Source: an uncultured Eubacterium sp. (lineage in GTDB: Bacteria; Bacillota; Clostridia; Lachnospirales; Lachnospiraceae). From it: a DNA stretch of 64,000 nucleotides. A program made the translations under genes and the position numbers. Below, one piece after another: positions 9,168-17,580 of this stretch. A model generated the notes under the pieces. That model made no database searches, was not told where the DNA came from, and worked only from the letters and a program-made list of their open reading frames with translations. The DNA lies in contig CAJTLS010000004.1 in the NCBI GenBank assembly GCA_910577295.1, forward strand, positions 34,604 through 98,603. The letters run 5' to 3'. Position 1 is the first letter of the stretch; each line of letters opens with the position of its first letter.

Positions 9168-10523
9168 ATGGAAAAGACAGTAAAATACAATTCGCTGGGT
9201 GAGGAGAAAATCAATTCTTTGTTGAGAAAGTTTGCACTTCCGAGCATTGTATCAATGCTCGTAGGTTCTTTATACAATATCGTCGACCAGTTCTTTATCG
9301 GTCAGCGGGTGGGAGAATTGGGAAATGCGGCAACTAATATTGCATTTCCGTTATCGACTTCCTGTCTGGCTTTGGCGCTCTTATTGGGAATCGGAGGCTC
9401 TTCGGCGTTTAATCTGGCGATGGGGGGCGGCAACCGGAAACGCGCGGTCAATATAATAGGAAATGCGGCAGTACTGTTAGTGATATGTGGTGTGGTGCTG
9501 GCAGTGATTACCGAGCTGTTTACGCGTCCGCTTCTCTTGTTCTTTGGCTCTCCGGCTGATGTTCTCCCATATGCCTTGGAATATACGAGAGTGACTGCTA
9601 TTGGATTTCCTTTTCTTCTGTTATCTACCGGCGGCGGTCATCTGATTCGTGCCGATGGAAGACCAAAGATAACAATGCTCTGCAATCTGACAGGAGCAGT
9701 TATCAATACAGTACTGGACGCTGCCTTTGTCTTTGGACTCAATATGGGAATGACCGGAGCAGCTCTCGCCACCATTATCGGGCAGTTTGTTTCCGGGTGT
9801 ATGGCGGCATGGTTTCTTGCCCATTGTCAGAGTGTTAAAATAGGACGGAAGAATATTCGGATAAGAGCGGCCTATGTGAAACGCATTGCATCTCTTGGAA
9901 TGGCGCCTTGTAGTAATCAGGTTGCCATGATGATTGTGCAGATTATTATGAATCAGTCGCTCAAATATTATGGAGCGCAATCGGTTTATGGAGAAAATAT
10001 TCCGATTGCCTGTTCCGGTATTATTTCAAAAGTAAATATGATTTTTATGTCATTTATTATTGGATTGTCACAGGGCCTGCAACCGATTGCCAGTTTCAAT
10101 TATGGGGCGGGAAAGAGAAAGCGAGTGAAAGAAGCGTATCGGAAAGCGATCAGTGCGGGGGCCGTTCTGTCGGTTTTGGCGTTTCTCGCATTTCAGATTT
10201 TTCCACGACAGATTATATCCGTATTCGGACAGGGGTCAGATTTATACTTTACCTTTTCCGTGAACTATTTCCATATCTTCCTGTTCTTTACTTTTGTCAA
10301 TTTTCTGCAGCCGATTTCATCTAATTTTTTCACGGCAGTCGGTAAGGCAAAGACGGGAAGTTTTCTGGCCCTGACAAGGCAGATTATCTTTTTGCTGCCG
10401 CTTCTGATACTCTTTCCTCTCTTTATGGGAATTGACGGAATTATGTATGCTGGACCAGTGGCGGACTGCCTTGCGGCGGTAGTATCCGGGGTGATGGTTA
10501 TGCGTGAAATAAGGGATTACTAA
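9168..10523 (+). CDS. MATE family multidrug/toxin efflux transporter
   Basis: A 451-residue integral membrane protein, the usual MATE length, with about 12 hydrophobic helices in two similar halves. The N-terminal signature LPSIVSMLVGSLYNIVDQFF and the loop FIGQRVGELGNAA are typical of NorM/DinF-like MATE proteins. These exchange Na+ or H+ for cationic drugs or metabolites. The substrate cannot be read from sequence. The start is supported by AGGAGA eight bases upstream. It stands alone between the short relic and the pfl promoter. Confidence 0.88.
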   Translation: MEKTVKYNSLGEEKINSLLRKFALPSIVSMLVGSLYNIVDQFFIGQRVGELGNAATNIAFPLSTSCLALALLLGIGGSSAFNLAMGGGNRKRAVNIIGNAAVLLVICGVVLAVITELFTRPLLLFFGSPADVLPYALEYTRVTAIGFPFLLLSTGGGHLIRADGRPKITMLCNLTGAVINTVLDAAFVFGLNMGMTGAALATIIGQFVSGCMAAWFLAHCQSVKIGRKNIRIRAAYVKRIASLGMAPCSNQVAMMIVQIIMNQSLKYYGAQSVYGENIPIACSGIISKVNMIFMSFIIGLSQGLQPIASFNYGAGKRKRVKEAYRKAISAGAVLSVLAFLAFQIFPRQIISVFGQGSDLYFTFSVNYFHIFLFFTFVNFLQPISSNFFTAVGKAKTGSFLALTRQIIFLLPLLILFPLFMGIDGIMYAGPVADCLAAVVSGVMVMREIRDY

Positions 10524-10537
10524 AAAATTGTAAAAAA

Positions 10538-10552
10538 TAGGAATGATTCCTA
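10538..10552. promoter_or_regulatory. 7-1-7 palindrome upstream of the pfl promoter
   Basis: TAGGAATGATTCCTA is a perfect palindrome of two 7-bp arms around one base, ending 9 bp before the -35 box. Fur/PerR-family operators share the 7-1-7 geometry, though not this sequence. It could instead contribute a weak terminator for the MATE gene. Confidence 0.5.
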
Positions 10553-10561
10553 AAAAAGGGG

Positions 10562-10590
10562 TTGCAATCGCTAGAAGAAAGTGTTATGAT
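10562..10590 (+). promoter_or_regulatory. pflB promoter
   Basis: TTGCAA (10562-10567), a 17-bp spacer and TATGAT (10585-10590) give a good vegetative promoter. It lies about 50 bp ahead of the pflB start, which has RBS AAGGAGG. Confidence 0.75.
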
Positions 10591-10640
10591 TACAAATGAA
10601 AACAAAAGTAAAACTATTAAAGAGAAGGAGGCCATAAAGA

Positions 10641-12893
10641 ATGGTTAATTTCAAAGAATGGGAAGGTTTCGAAGGTTCTATATGGAAGGAAGAAGTGAAC
10701 ACAAGAGACTTTATCCAGAAGAACTATGTTCCATATGATGGCGATGAGAGCTTCTTGGCAGACCCTACCGAGGCTACTGACAAACTTTGGGGTGAATTGC
10801 AGAAATTGCAGAAAGAAGAGCGTGCTAAAGGCGGCGTGCTTGACATGGAGACAGAGGTTGTATCTGGCTTAACAGCATATGGTCCCGGATATATTAATGA
10901 AGATATGAAAGACCTTGAGAAGATTGTTGGTCTTCAGACAGATAAGCCTTTGAAACGTGCATTTATGCCTTTTGGCGGTATCAAGATGGCACAGCAGGCT
11001 TGTACAACATACGGATATGAGCCAAATCCAAAATATGAGAAGATTTTTAACGAGTATCATAAAACTCATAATGCTGCCGTTTTTGATGCTTATACACCAG
11101 AGATGAAAAAAGCTCGTCACAGCCATATCGTAACCGGTTTGCCGGATACTTATGGACGTGGTCGTATCGTAGGCGATTACCGTCGTGTTGCTCTGTATGG
11201 TATTGATTTCCTGATTGAGCAGAAAGAGCAGGACAAAGCGAACTGTGGCTGTGGAATGATGACTGATGATATCATTCGCCTCCGTGAAGAGTTGTCCGAA
11301 CAGATTCGTGCGTTGAAAGGCATGAAAGAGATGGCTAAGATTTATGGCTATGATATTTCTAAGCCGGCTGCAAATGCAAAAGAAGCAGTACAGTGGTTGT
11401 ACTTTGGTTACTTAGCTGCCATTAAGACACAGAATGGTGCGGCAATGTCTGTAGGACGTATCTCCACATTCCTTGATATTTATATTGAAAGAGATATGAA
11501 GAAAGGTATCTTGACAGAGACAGAGGCTCAGGAATTGATTGACCATATGACAATGAAATTCCGTATGGTTAAGTTTGCTCGTATACCATCTTATAACCAG
11601 TTGTTCTCCGGTGATCCTGTTTGGGCTACTTTGGAAGTTGCTGGTATTGGTATGGACGGACGTTCCATGGTTACAAAGACAGACTTCCGTTTCTTGCATA
11701 CGTTAGAGAACATGGGACCGTCTCCAGAGCCAAACCTGACGGTACTTTATTCTTCTGACTTGCCTGAGACATTTAAGAAATACGCATCGGATATTTCTAT
11801 CCGTACAAGTTCCATCCAGTATGAGAATGACGATGTAATGAAGCCGGTATGGGGCGATGATTACTCCATCTGCTGTTGTGTATCTGCTACACAGACAGGT
11901 AAAGAGATGCAGTTCTTCGGGGCTAGAGCAAACCTTGCCAAAGCTTTGTTGTATGCAATCAACGGTGGTGTGGACGAGAAAGAGTTTGATCAGGTTGGTC
12001 CTGCTTACAAACCGATTACTTCTGAGTACTTAGATTATGATGAAGTGATGGAAAGCTATGACCGTATGCTTGACTGGCTGGCAGGTCTGTATGTAAATAT
12101 TCTGAATTTGATTCAGTATATGCATGATAAGTATTACTATGAAGCTGCTGAGATGGCATTGATTGATACAGATGTTCGTCGTACTTTTGCGACAGGTATT
12201 GCTGGTTTCTCACACGTTATTGATTCTCTTAGCGCTATTAAGTATGCTAAGGTTAAGACAATCCGTAATGAAGATGGCATTGTAGTTGACTTTGAGACAG
12301 AGGGAGAATTCCCTAAATATGGTAATGATGACGAGCGCGCTGATGAAATCGGTGTATGGCTTCTTGATACATTCCTTAAGAAGATTAAGAAGTTCCACAC
12401 ATACCGTGACTCAGAGCCTACGACATCTATCTTGACAATTACATCAAACGTAGTATATGGTAAGGCCACAGGTGCATTGCCGGATGGAAGAAAAGCATTT
12501 GCTCCATTTGCTCCGGGTGCATCACCAAGTTATGGTGCTGAACAGAATGGTTTGGTAGCTTCTTTGAACTCAGTTGCTAAAATTCCATATCACTGGGCAT
12601 TGGATGGTATTTCTAATACACAGACAATGAATCCAAGTGCATTGGGTCATACTGAGGAAGAGAGAATCAACAACTTGAAACAGGTTCTTGATGGATACTT
12701 CGATCAGGGAGCACATCACTTAAACGTTAATGTATTCGGTACAGAAAAGCTCTTGGATGCTCAGGCACATCCTGAGAAAGAAGAGTATGCGAACTTTACA
12801 ATCCGTGTATCCGGTTATGCGGTTAAGTTCATTGACTTGACAGAGGAACAGCAGAACGATGTTATTGCTCGTACCTGTCATGCAAATCTGTAA
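10641..12893 (+). CDS. pflB: Formate C-acetyltransferase (pyruvate formate-lyase)
   Basis: Glycyl-radical enzyme that converts pyruvate and CoA to acetyl-CoA and formate, central to anaerobic fermentation in the cytosol. The 750-residue length matches the family. The catalytic cysteines lie in CCCVSATQTG (C411-C413), and the glycine that carries the radical is in RVSGYAV (~G725). Codon choice is noticeably restricted compared with neighbours, as expected for an abundant protein. The stop codon overlaps the pflA start (TAATG), so activase synthesis is coupled. A 7-1-7 palindrome and a strong promoter precede it. Confidence 0.97.
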   Translation: MVNFKEWEGFEGSIWKEEVNTRDFIQKNYVPYDGDESFLADPTEATDKLWGELQKLQKEERAKGGVLDMETEVVSGLTAYGPGYINEDMKDLEKIVGLQTDKPLKRAFMPFGGIKMAQQACTTYGYEPNPKYEKIFNEYHKTHNAAVFDAYTPEMKKARHSHIVTGLPDTYGRGRIVGDYRRVALYGIDFLIEQKEQDKANCGCGMMTDDIIRLREELSEQIRALKGMKEMAKIYGYDISKPAANAKEAVQWLYFGYLAAIKTQNGAAMSVGRISTFLDIYIERDMKKGILTETEAQELIDHMTMKFRMVKFARIPSYNQLFSGDPVWATLEVAGIGMDGRSMVTKTDFRFLHTLENMGPSPEPNLTVLYSSDLPETFKKYASDISIRTSSIQYENDDVMKPVWGDDYSICCCVSATQTGKEMQFFGARANLAKALLYAINGGVDEKEFDQVGPAYKPITSEYLDYDEVMESYDRMLDWLAGLYVNILNLIQYMHDKYYYEAAEMALIDTDVRRTFATGIAGFSHVIDSLSAIKYAKVKTIRNEDGIVVDFETEGEFPKYGNDDERADEIGVWLLDTFLKKIKKFHTYRDSEPTTSILTITSNVVYGKATGALPDGRKAFAPFAPGASPSYGAEQNGLVASLNSVAKIPYHWALDGISNTQTMNPSALGHTEEERINNLKQVLDGYFDQGAHHLNVNVFGTEKLLDAQAHPEKEEYANFTIRVSGYAVKFIDLTEEQQNDVIARTCHANL

Positions 12894-13645
12894 TGAGTAA
12901 TACAAGAGGTAAGATACATTCTATTGAGACCTTCGGCCTGGTTGACGGGCCGGGGGTCCGTTACGTTTTGTTCTTGCAAGGCTGTCATATGAGATGTCAG
13001 TATTGCCATAATCCAGAGACCTGGACTCTGGAGGTTGGGAACGGCGTAGGAGTAGGAGAATTTACACCGGAAGAAGCATTTAAGAAAGCGATGCGGTACA
13101 AGCCATATTGGGGAAATAATGGCGGTATTACCGTGAGTGGAGGAGAGCCGCTTTTACAGATTGACTTTGTTACGGAGTTTTTCCGTCTGGCAAAGGAAAA
13201 GGGCATCCATACGACGATGGATACAAGCGGTAATCCATTTACAGAAGAGCCGGAATATTTGGAAAAGTTTGATAAACTTTTAGAAGTAACAGACCTTTTT
13301 ATGCTTGATATAAAAGAGATGGAAGAAGAAAAGCACAAGAAGCTGACCGGACATACGAATGCTAATATATTGGCGATGGGAGATTATATCGCATCACACG
13401 GAAATGAGATGTGGATTCGTCATGTTCTCGTTCCGGGACTTACGGACGACGAAGAGGGACTTCGTATGCTTCGCAAGAAAATAGATGGATGGAAGTCGGT
13501 GAGCCGGGTGGAAGTGCTGCCTTATCATACATTGGGATTGTTTAAGTGGGAAAATCTCGGTGTAGATTATCCGTTGGAGGGTGTCCGCACACCGACGGAG
13601 GACGAAGTTAAAAAGGCAGAGGATATACTTGGTGTCGTAAAGTAG
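12893..13645 (+). CDS. pflA: Pyruvate formate-lyase activating enzyme
   Basis: Radical-SAM activase of 250 residues that installs the glycyl radical on PflB, using SAM and a reduced 4Fe-4S cluster. The cluster-binding CxxxCxxC motif is in GCHMRCQYCHNPETW. The ISGGEPLLQ-type glycine motif appears as VSGGEPLLQ. The ATG shares one base with the pflB stop codon. Its adjacency to pflB, rather than to another glycyl-radical enzyme, fixes the assignment. Confidence 0.96.
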   Translation: MSNTRGKIHSIETFGLVDGPGVRYVLFLQGCHMRCQYCHNPETWTLEVGNGVGVGEFTPEEAFKKAMRYKPYWGNNGGITVSGGEPLLQIDFVTEFFRLAKEKGIHTTMDTSGNPFTEEPEYLEKFDKLLEVTDLFMLDIKEMEEEKHKKLTGHTNANILAMGDYIASHGNEMWIRHVLVPGLTDDEEGLRMLRKKIDGWKSVSRVEVLPYHTLGLFKWENLGVDYPLEGVRTPTEDEVKKAEDILGVVK

Positions 13646-13693
13646 AACATTTCCTTTGCGAATATGTCAGTTGCTTAATATACGATGTACCAG

Positions 13694-13724
13694 ATAAGGG
13701 GCGCATTTTTTTGCCGCCCCTTAT
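13694..13724 (+). terminator. Hairpin after pflBA
   Basis: ATAAGGGGCG (13694-13703) pairs with CGCCCCTTAT (13715-13724) across a T-rich loop. No U-tract follows, so termination may be weak. It lies between pflA and the next gene's RBS. Confidence 0.5.
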
Positions 13725-13762
13725 TGAAAACGAAGCTTCGCAAAACAAAAAAGGAGGAAGCG

Positions 13763-15049
13763 ATGAGCGATTACAAAATAAACACAAAATGTGTACAGGG
13801 AGGATATACGCCGGGGAACGGGGAGCCACGACAAATCCCGATTATCCAGTCGACAACATTTAAGTATGATACGAGTGAGGATATGGGGGCGTTGTTTGAT
13901 TTGGAAGCCGAGGGGTACTTCTATACCCGTCTGCAAAACCCAACAAATGACTTTGTGGCGGCCAAAATCGCTGAATTAGAGGGCGGTACGGCAGCTATGT
14001 TGACCTCTTCCGGTCAGGCGGCCAATTTTTTTGCATTATTCAACATATGCGAGAATGGAAGTCATATTGTCTCGTCTTCAAGTATTTATGGCGGCACTTT
14101 CAATTTGATTGAGGTGACGATGAAGAAGATGGGGATAGACGTAACTTTTGTATCTCCGGACTGCACGGAAGAAGAATTAAACGATGCCTTTCAGGAAAAC
14201 ACAAAAGTTGTCTTTGGTGAGACGATTGCCAATCCGGCTCTGACGGTACTGGATATTGAGAAGTTTGCAAAGGCTGCCCATGCGCATGGTGTACCTCTGA
14301 TTGTGGACAATACTTTTCCGACGCCGGTGAACTGCCGCCCGATTGAATGGGGAGCAGATATTGTGATACATTCGACAACAAAATATATGGACGGACATGG
14401 GGCGGCAGTAGGCGGCGCCATTGTGGATTCCGGAAACTTTGACTGGATGGCTCATGCGGACAAGTTCCCGGGATTGTGTACGCCGGATGAATCATATCAC
14501 GGTATTACCTATGCCGAAAAGTTTGGTAAGGCAGGAGCTTTTATCACGAAATGTACCGCTCAGCTTATGCGCGACCTCGGCTGCATTCAGTCGCCGCAGA
14601 ATGCATACATTCTTAATCTTGGCTTGGAGTCTCTGCATGTGCGCATGCCTCGTCATGTGGAAAATGGACTGGCAGTAGCTGAATTTTTAGAGGCACATCC
14701 AAAAGTAACGAAAGTAAATTATCCGAATTTGAAAAGCAGTCCATATTATGAACGGGCAAAGAAATACATGCCACAGGGAGGCTGCGGTGTAGTTTCTTTT
14801 GAATTAGAGGGGGGCCGTAAGGCGGCAGAAGCATTTATGAAAAATCTAAAGCTGGCAGCTATTGAGACACATGTGGCAGACGCCAGAACCTGTTGTCTGA
14901 ATCCTGCCACGTCGACGCACCGCCAGATGGACGATGCCCAACTGCAGGCCGCTGGCATTCCGTCAGGACTGATTCGTATGTCCTGCGGGTTGGAGGATAA
15001 AGAAGATTTAATTGCAGATCTTGCACAGGCGTTAGACGCTGTCCAATAA
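13763..15049 (+). CDS. O-acetylhomoserine aminocarboxypropyltransferase (sulfhydrylase)
   Basis: PLP enzyme of the Cys/Met-metabolism family, 428 residues, that condenses O-acetylhomoserine with sulfide to give homocysteine. Visible features are the substrate/PLP segment YTRLQNPT, the phosphate-binding TSSGQAAN, and the PLP lysine in HSTTKYMDGHG. Length and the YTRLQNPT motif favour the MetY branch over cystathionine synthases. ATG 13763 follows AAGGAGGAAG; in-frame codons further upstream lack an RBS. With cysK at 41215 the window has two routes for sulfide assimilation. Confidence 0.92.
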   Translation: MSDYKINTKCVQGGYTPGNGEPRQIPIIQSTTFKYDTSEDMGALFDLEAEGYFYTRLQNPTNDFVAAKIAELEGGTAAMLTSSGQAANFFALFNICENGSHIVSSSSIYGGTFNLIEVTMKKMGIDVTFVSPDCTEEELNDAFQENTKVVFGETIANPALTVLDIEKFAKAAHAHGVPLIVDNTFPTPVNCRPIEWGADIVIHSTTKYMDGHGAAVGGAIVDSGNFDWMAHADKFPGLCTPDESYHGITYAEKFGKAGAFITKCTAQLMRDLGCIQSPQNAYILNLGLESLHVRMPRHVENGLAVAEFLEAHPKVTKVNYPNLKSSPYYERAKKYMPQGGCGVVSFELEGGRKAAEAFMKNLKLAAIETHVADARTCCLNPATSTHRQMDDAQLQAAGIPSGLIRMSCGLEDKEDLIADLAQALDAVQ

Positions 15050-15086
15050 ACTGCGGTGAAATGGTAGATATAGACGTCTAAAATTC

Positions 15087-15126
15087 CTAATAGGGGTGTC
15101 AAAGGGGCTTTTGACATCCCTATTAG
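15087..15126 (+). terminator. 17-bp stem hairpin after the sulfhydrylase gene
   Basis: Arms at 15087-15103 (CTAATAGGGGTGTCAAA) and 15110-15126 pair over 17 bp with a single G-U, around a 6-nt loop. The stem is very stable, but no clear U-run follows, so it may terminate poorly or protect the 3' end. Confidence 0.65.
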
Positions 15127-15150
15127 AGTTTCAGAACGGGAGGGCTCATT

Positions 15151-16062
15151 ATGATATCAGTCACACTACCACATTATACCTCGTTGGAACAGGCAATCAC
15201 GGAGTTGTATGGCGCGGACAAAAAGGTTGTACAGACTTCTCGGATTAGCGGCGGCGACATAAATGATGCGTATGGGTTGAAATTGTCAGATGGTACACGT
15301 CTATTTATGAAATCAAATGCCAGAGAGAACGTGTCATTTTTTACGTGCGAGGCCGTAGGATTGCAGGCAATTGCCATGACGCAGGCCATCAGTACACCCA
15401 GCATTCTTTGCAGCGGGGTAGATGAGGCCCGGGGCGGTTGTGCTTTTTTGTTAATGGATTTTATCATGGGAGGTAGTCGTGTTGCGAATTATTGGGAAAC
15501 GCTTGGGCGCCAGTTGGCGGCGATGCACCAAACGTCCACGGCAGAACTGATTTCCGAAGGAAACTACGGTTTTTTGCAGGATAATTACATCGGTGCACGT
15601 AAGCAGATGAATACGCCGCACGATAAGTGGATTCCATTTTTTCGGGATTGTCGTCTGACACCACAGTTTGCCGACGCGGCGAATTGCTTTACGCAATCCG
15701 AGCGTAGAAATATTAGCAAATTGCTGGAGCATTTGCAAGACTATTTAGTAGAGCCGGAGCATCCGTCGCTTTTGCACGGTGATTTGTGGTCGGGGAATGT
15801 CATGGCAGGGGACGATGGAAAAGCATGGCTGATTGACCCCGCGGTTTACGTCGGACATGCTGAGGCAGACCTAGCCATGACAGAACTCTTTGGAGGTTTC
15901 CCTGATACTTTTTATGCGGCGTACAAAGAGGTATTCCCAATGCAGTCCGGCTATGAACATCGGCGGGATTTGTATAATCTCTATCAATTGCTGAATCATC
16001 TGAATCTTTTTGGCGGGTCTTACCTCCCATCTGTGAGGCGGATTGTGGGAAAATATATCTAG
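15151..16062 (+). CDS. Fructosamine/ketosamine-3-kinase family protein
   Basis: Aminoglycoside-phosphotransferase-fold kinase, 303 residues. The family phosphorylates sugar amines bound to proteins or amino acids, which leads to deglycation. The N-terminal GGDINDAY with a downstream lysine (LFMKSN), the catalytic-loop motif LLHGDLWSGN and the metal-binding IDPAVYVGHAEADLAM all match the FN3K family. The N-terminal GGDIN motif argues against true aminoglycoside kinases. The start has RBS GGGAGGG. It appears monocistronic, set between a strong hairpin and the sigma-28 promoter. Confidence 0.87.
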   Translation: MISVTLPHYTSLEQAITELYGADKKVVQTSRISGGDINDAYGLKLSDGTRLFMKSNARENVSFFTCEAVGLQAIAMTQAISTPSILCSGVDEARGGCAFLLMDFIMGGSRVANYWETLGRQLAAMHQTSTAELISEGNYGFLQDNYIGARKQMNTPHDKWIPFFRDCRLTPQFADAANCFTQSERRNISKLLEHLQDYLVEPEHPSLLHGDLWSGNVMAGDDGKAWLIDPAVYVGHAEADLAMTELFGGFPDTFYAAYKEVFPMQSGYEHRRDLYNLYQLLNHLNLFGGSYLPSVRRIVGKYI

Positions 16063-16109
16063 TATTTAAAATTCTTTGTATCAATTCTGCGGATTTATTA
16101 CACAGGTGT

Positions 16110-16136
16110 TAGAAAAATGAGCACAATAGCCGATAA
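16110..16136 (+). promoter_or_regulatory. Sigma-28 (SigD/FliA) type promoter
   Basis: TAGA (16110-16113), a 15-bp spacer and GCCGATAA (16129-16136) match the flagellar sigma consensus TAAA-N15-GCCGATAA/T, with a perfect -10 and three of four -35 bases. Transcription would start near 16144, leaving a ~40-nt leader to the DUF6033-like gene. Confidence 0.7.
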
Positions 16137-16184
16137 ACTCTATGACAGGAAATCTTTTTAATAATTTTCAAGGAGGAATTGATT

Positions 16185-16910
16185 ATGAACGGAATTGATG
16201 GCAGTTATGCCGCTTCTCAATACTACAATAACACAGTTCAGCAGAAGCAGAAAAGTAATACAGAGAGAGCAAAAAGTAAAACCGCGAAAGAATCTGAAAA
16301 GGCTGCTCAGACAAATAATGCCCATCAGCCGCAGATTTCCAGTAGAGCGCAGGCATTTTTGGAGAATTTAAGGAAAACATACAGCGATATGGATTTTGTG
16401 GTGGCTGATTTTGATAAAGGGGACAATGCCAAAGAAATTCTTTCTCGTTGCACCAAAGAAGTCTCCGTTTTGTTTTCAAGTGAAGAACTTGAAAGGATGG
16501 CGTCCGATGAAAAATACGCAAAGGAGTATATGGAACGTGTACGGGGGGCGCTCCGTATGTCGGAACAAATCAATCAGCAGTTCGGTTTTGAATCGGCTTT
16601 TGGAAATACATCGGATAAAGGAGAGATAACAAAAATAGGCATTTCCTTTAACAAAGATGGTTCAATGTCCATATTTGCTGAATTAGAAAAGACAATGGAT
16701 AAGCAGAAAGAGCATATTGAAAAAGTTAGAGAAAAGCGTGCGGAGGAAAAGAAAGCTGCAAAGAAAGATACGAATGGAAGAAATAACGTTTCTAAAAAGA
16801 AAATCACTATTCAGGCCTCCTCTGTGAACGACCTTCTCAAAAAGATTAATGAGATTGATTGGAGCAATGTCAAAGAAGATAAAAGTAACAGAATTGATGT
16901 GTCAATATAG
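16185..16910 (+). CDS. DUF6033-like protein, probably in the motility regulon
   Basis: Hydrophilic 241-residue protein with no signal peptide or membrane segment. Residues ~15-50 are rich in Gln, Lys and Ser and look disordered. The core that I associate with DUF6033 follows (SSRAQAFLENLRKTYSDMDF and VADFDKGDNAKEIL). A charged helix (~165-205, EKVREKRAEEKKAAKK) leads to a C-terminal segment with SSVNDLLKKINEIDW. The family has no assigned function that I know of. A sigma-28 promoter 49 bp upstream suggests a role connected with flagella, which is an inference. ATG 16185 is set by AGGAGG 14 bases upstream. Confidence 0.7.
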   Translation: MNGIDGSYAASQYYNNTVQQKQKSNTERAKSKTAKESEKAAQTNNAHQPQISSRAQAFLENLRKTYSDMDFVVADFDKGDNAKEILSRCTKEVSVLFSSEELERMASDEKYAKEYMERVRGALRMSEQINQQFGFESAFGNTSDKGEITKIGISFNKDGSMSIFAELEKTMDKQKEHIEKVREKRAEEKKAAKKDTNGRNNVSKKKITIQASSVNDLLKKINEIDWSNVKEDKSNRIDVSI

Positions 16911-16957
16911 GGAAGTATTTATCATTCGGCATTAAAGGTAATAAAAGTTGATATAAC

Positions 16958-16996
16958 AAGAGGACGGTAAACATGGAAGCCCGTCCTTTTGTTTTT
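16958..16996 (+). terminator. Terminator of the DUF6033-like gene
   Basis: AAGAGGACGG (16958-16967) pairs with CCGTCCTTTT (16981-16990) with one G-U, followed by GTTTTTT. The left arm and its flank resemble the terminator at 7307. Confidence 0.85.
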
Positions 16997-17017
16997 TAAA
17001 TGTAAATAGCAAAAAGG

Positions 17018-17055
17018 AAAAATCACAAACTTCTCTGTTTTTTTGTGATTTTTTT
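17018..17055. terminator. Second hairpin before the ECF sigma gene
   Basis: A perfect 12-bp inverted repeat, AAAAATCACAAA (17018-17029) and TTTGTGATTTTT (17042-17053), ends in a T-run. It is either a tandem terminator or, if a promoter lies between the two hairpins, a leader attenuator of the sigma gene. I see no convincing promoter between it and the ATG at 17104. Confidence 0.6.
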
Positions 17056-17103
17056 CGCTTTTTATCGTAATATAAGTGAATACAAAATGAAGGGAGTGAA
17101 GAG

Positions 17104-17580
17104 ATGTATCACGTACAAGATGAATATGAGTTGTTAGTGCACACATATTATGAAAAGTTATATCGTTTCATTTATGGTTACTGCAAGAATTCATCAGATG
17201 CAGAAGATGTCGTGCAAGTTGCATATTTGCGGCTGTTCGAGACGGATAAGAAGTTTGAAACGGAACAGCATGCAAAAAACTGGTTATATCAGGTAGCTGT
17301 GAATTATGCTAGAGATTTAATGAAGAGCCGCTGGCATAAAAGAGAAAAACTGCCGGACGAGTTGCCTTGGGAGCAGAAAGAACAGGCAGATTTATTCGGG
17401 GCAATCCGCAAATTGCCTGACAAATACCGTGTTGTCGTATTGCTTTACTATTATGAGGAGTATTCGATACGGGAAATAAGTGAAATAACCGGTGTGCGGG
17501 AGACGACAATTCAGACAAGATTACAGAGAGCGCGAGAAAAATTGAAAAATATTTTAGAGAGGGAGTGGAGCTATGAATGA
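17104..17580 (+). CDS. ECF-type RNA polymerase sigma factor
   Basis: Sigma-70 family protein of 158 residues with only regions 2 and 4, as in extracytoplasmic-function factors. Region 2 contains GYCKNSSDAEDVVQVAYLRL. Region 4 contains LPDKYRVVVLLYYYEEYSI followed by the helix-turn-helix ISEITGVRETTIQTRLQRAR. RBS GAAGGGAG precedes the ATG. The stop overlaps the next gene by 8 bp, the usual arrangement for a sigma factor and its membrane anti-sigma partner. The target regulon is not evident. Confidence 0.9.
   Translation: MYHVQDEYELLVHTYYEKLYRFIYGYCKNSSDAEDVVQVAYLRLFETDKKFETEQHAKNWLYQVAVNYARDLMKSRWHKREKLPDELPWEQKEQADLFGAIRKLPDKYRVVVLLYYYEEYSIREISEITGVRETTIQTRLQRAREKLKNILEREWSYE

Noticed and set aside
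16117..16161. A 14-codon ORF (MSTIADKLYDRKSF) before the DUF6033-like gene
   Set aside because: It spans the predicted sigma-28 -10 box and would lie upstream of the transcription start; no good RBS.
17042..17076. A promoter for the ECF sigma gene next to the second hairpin
   Set aside because: TATAAG and TAATAT boxes have no -35 partner at acceptable spacing, and no ECF-type -35 motif is present.
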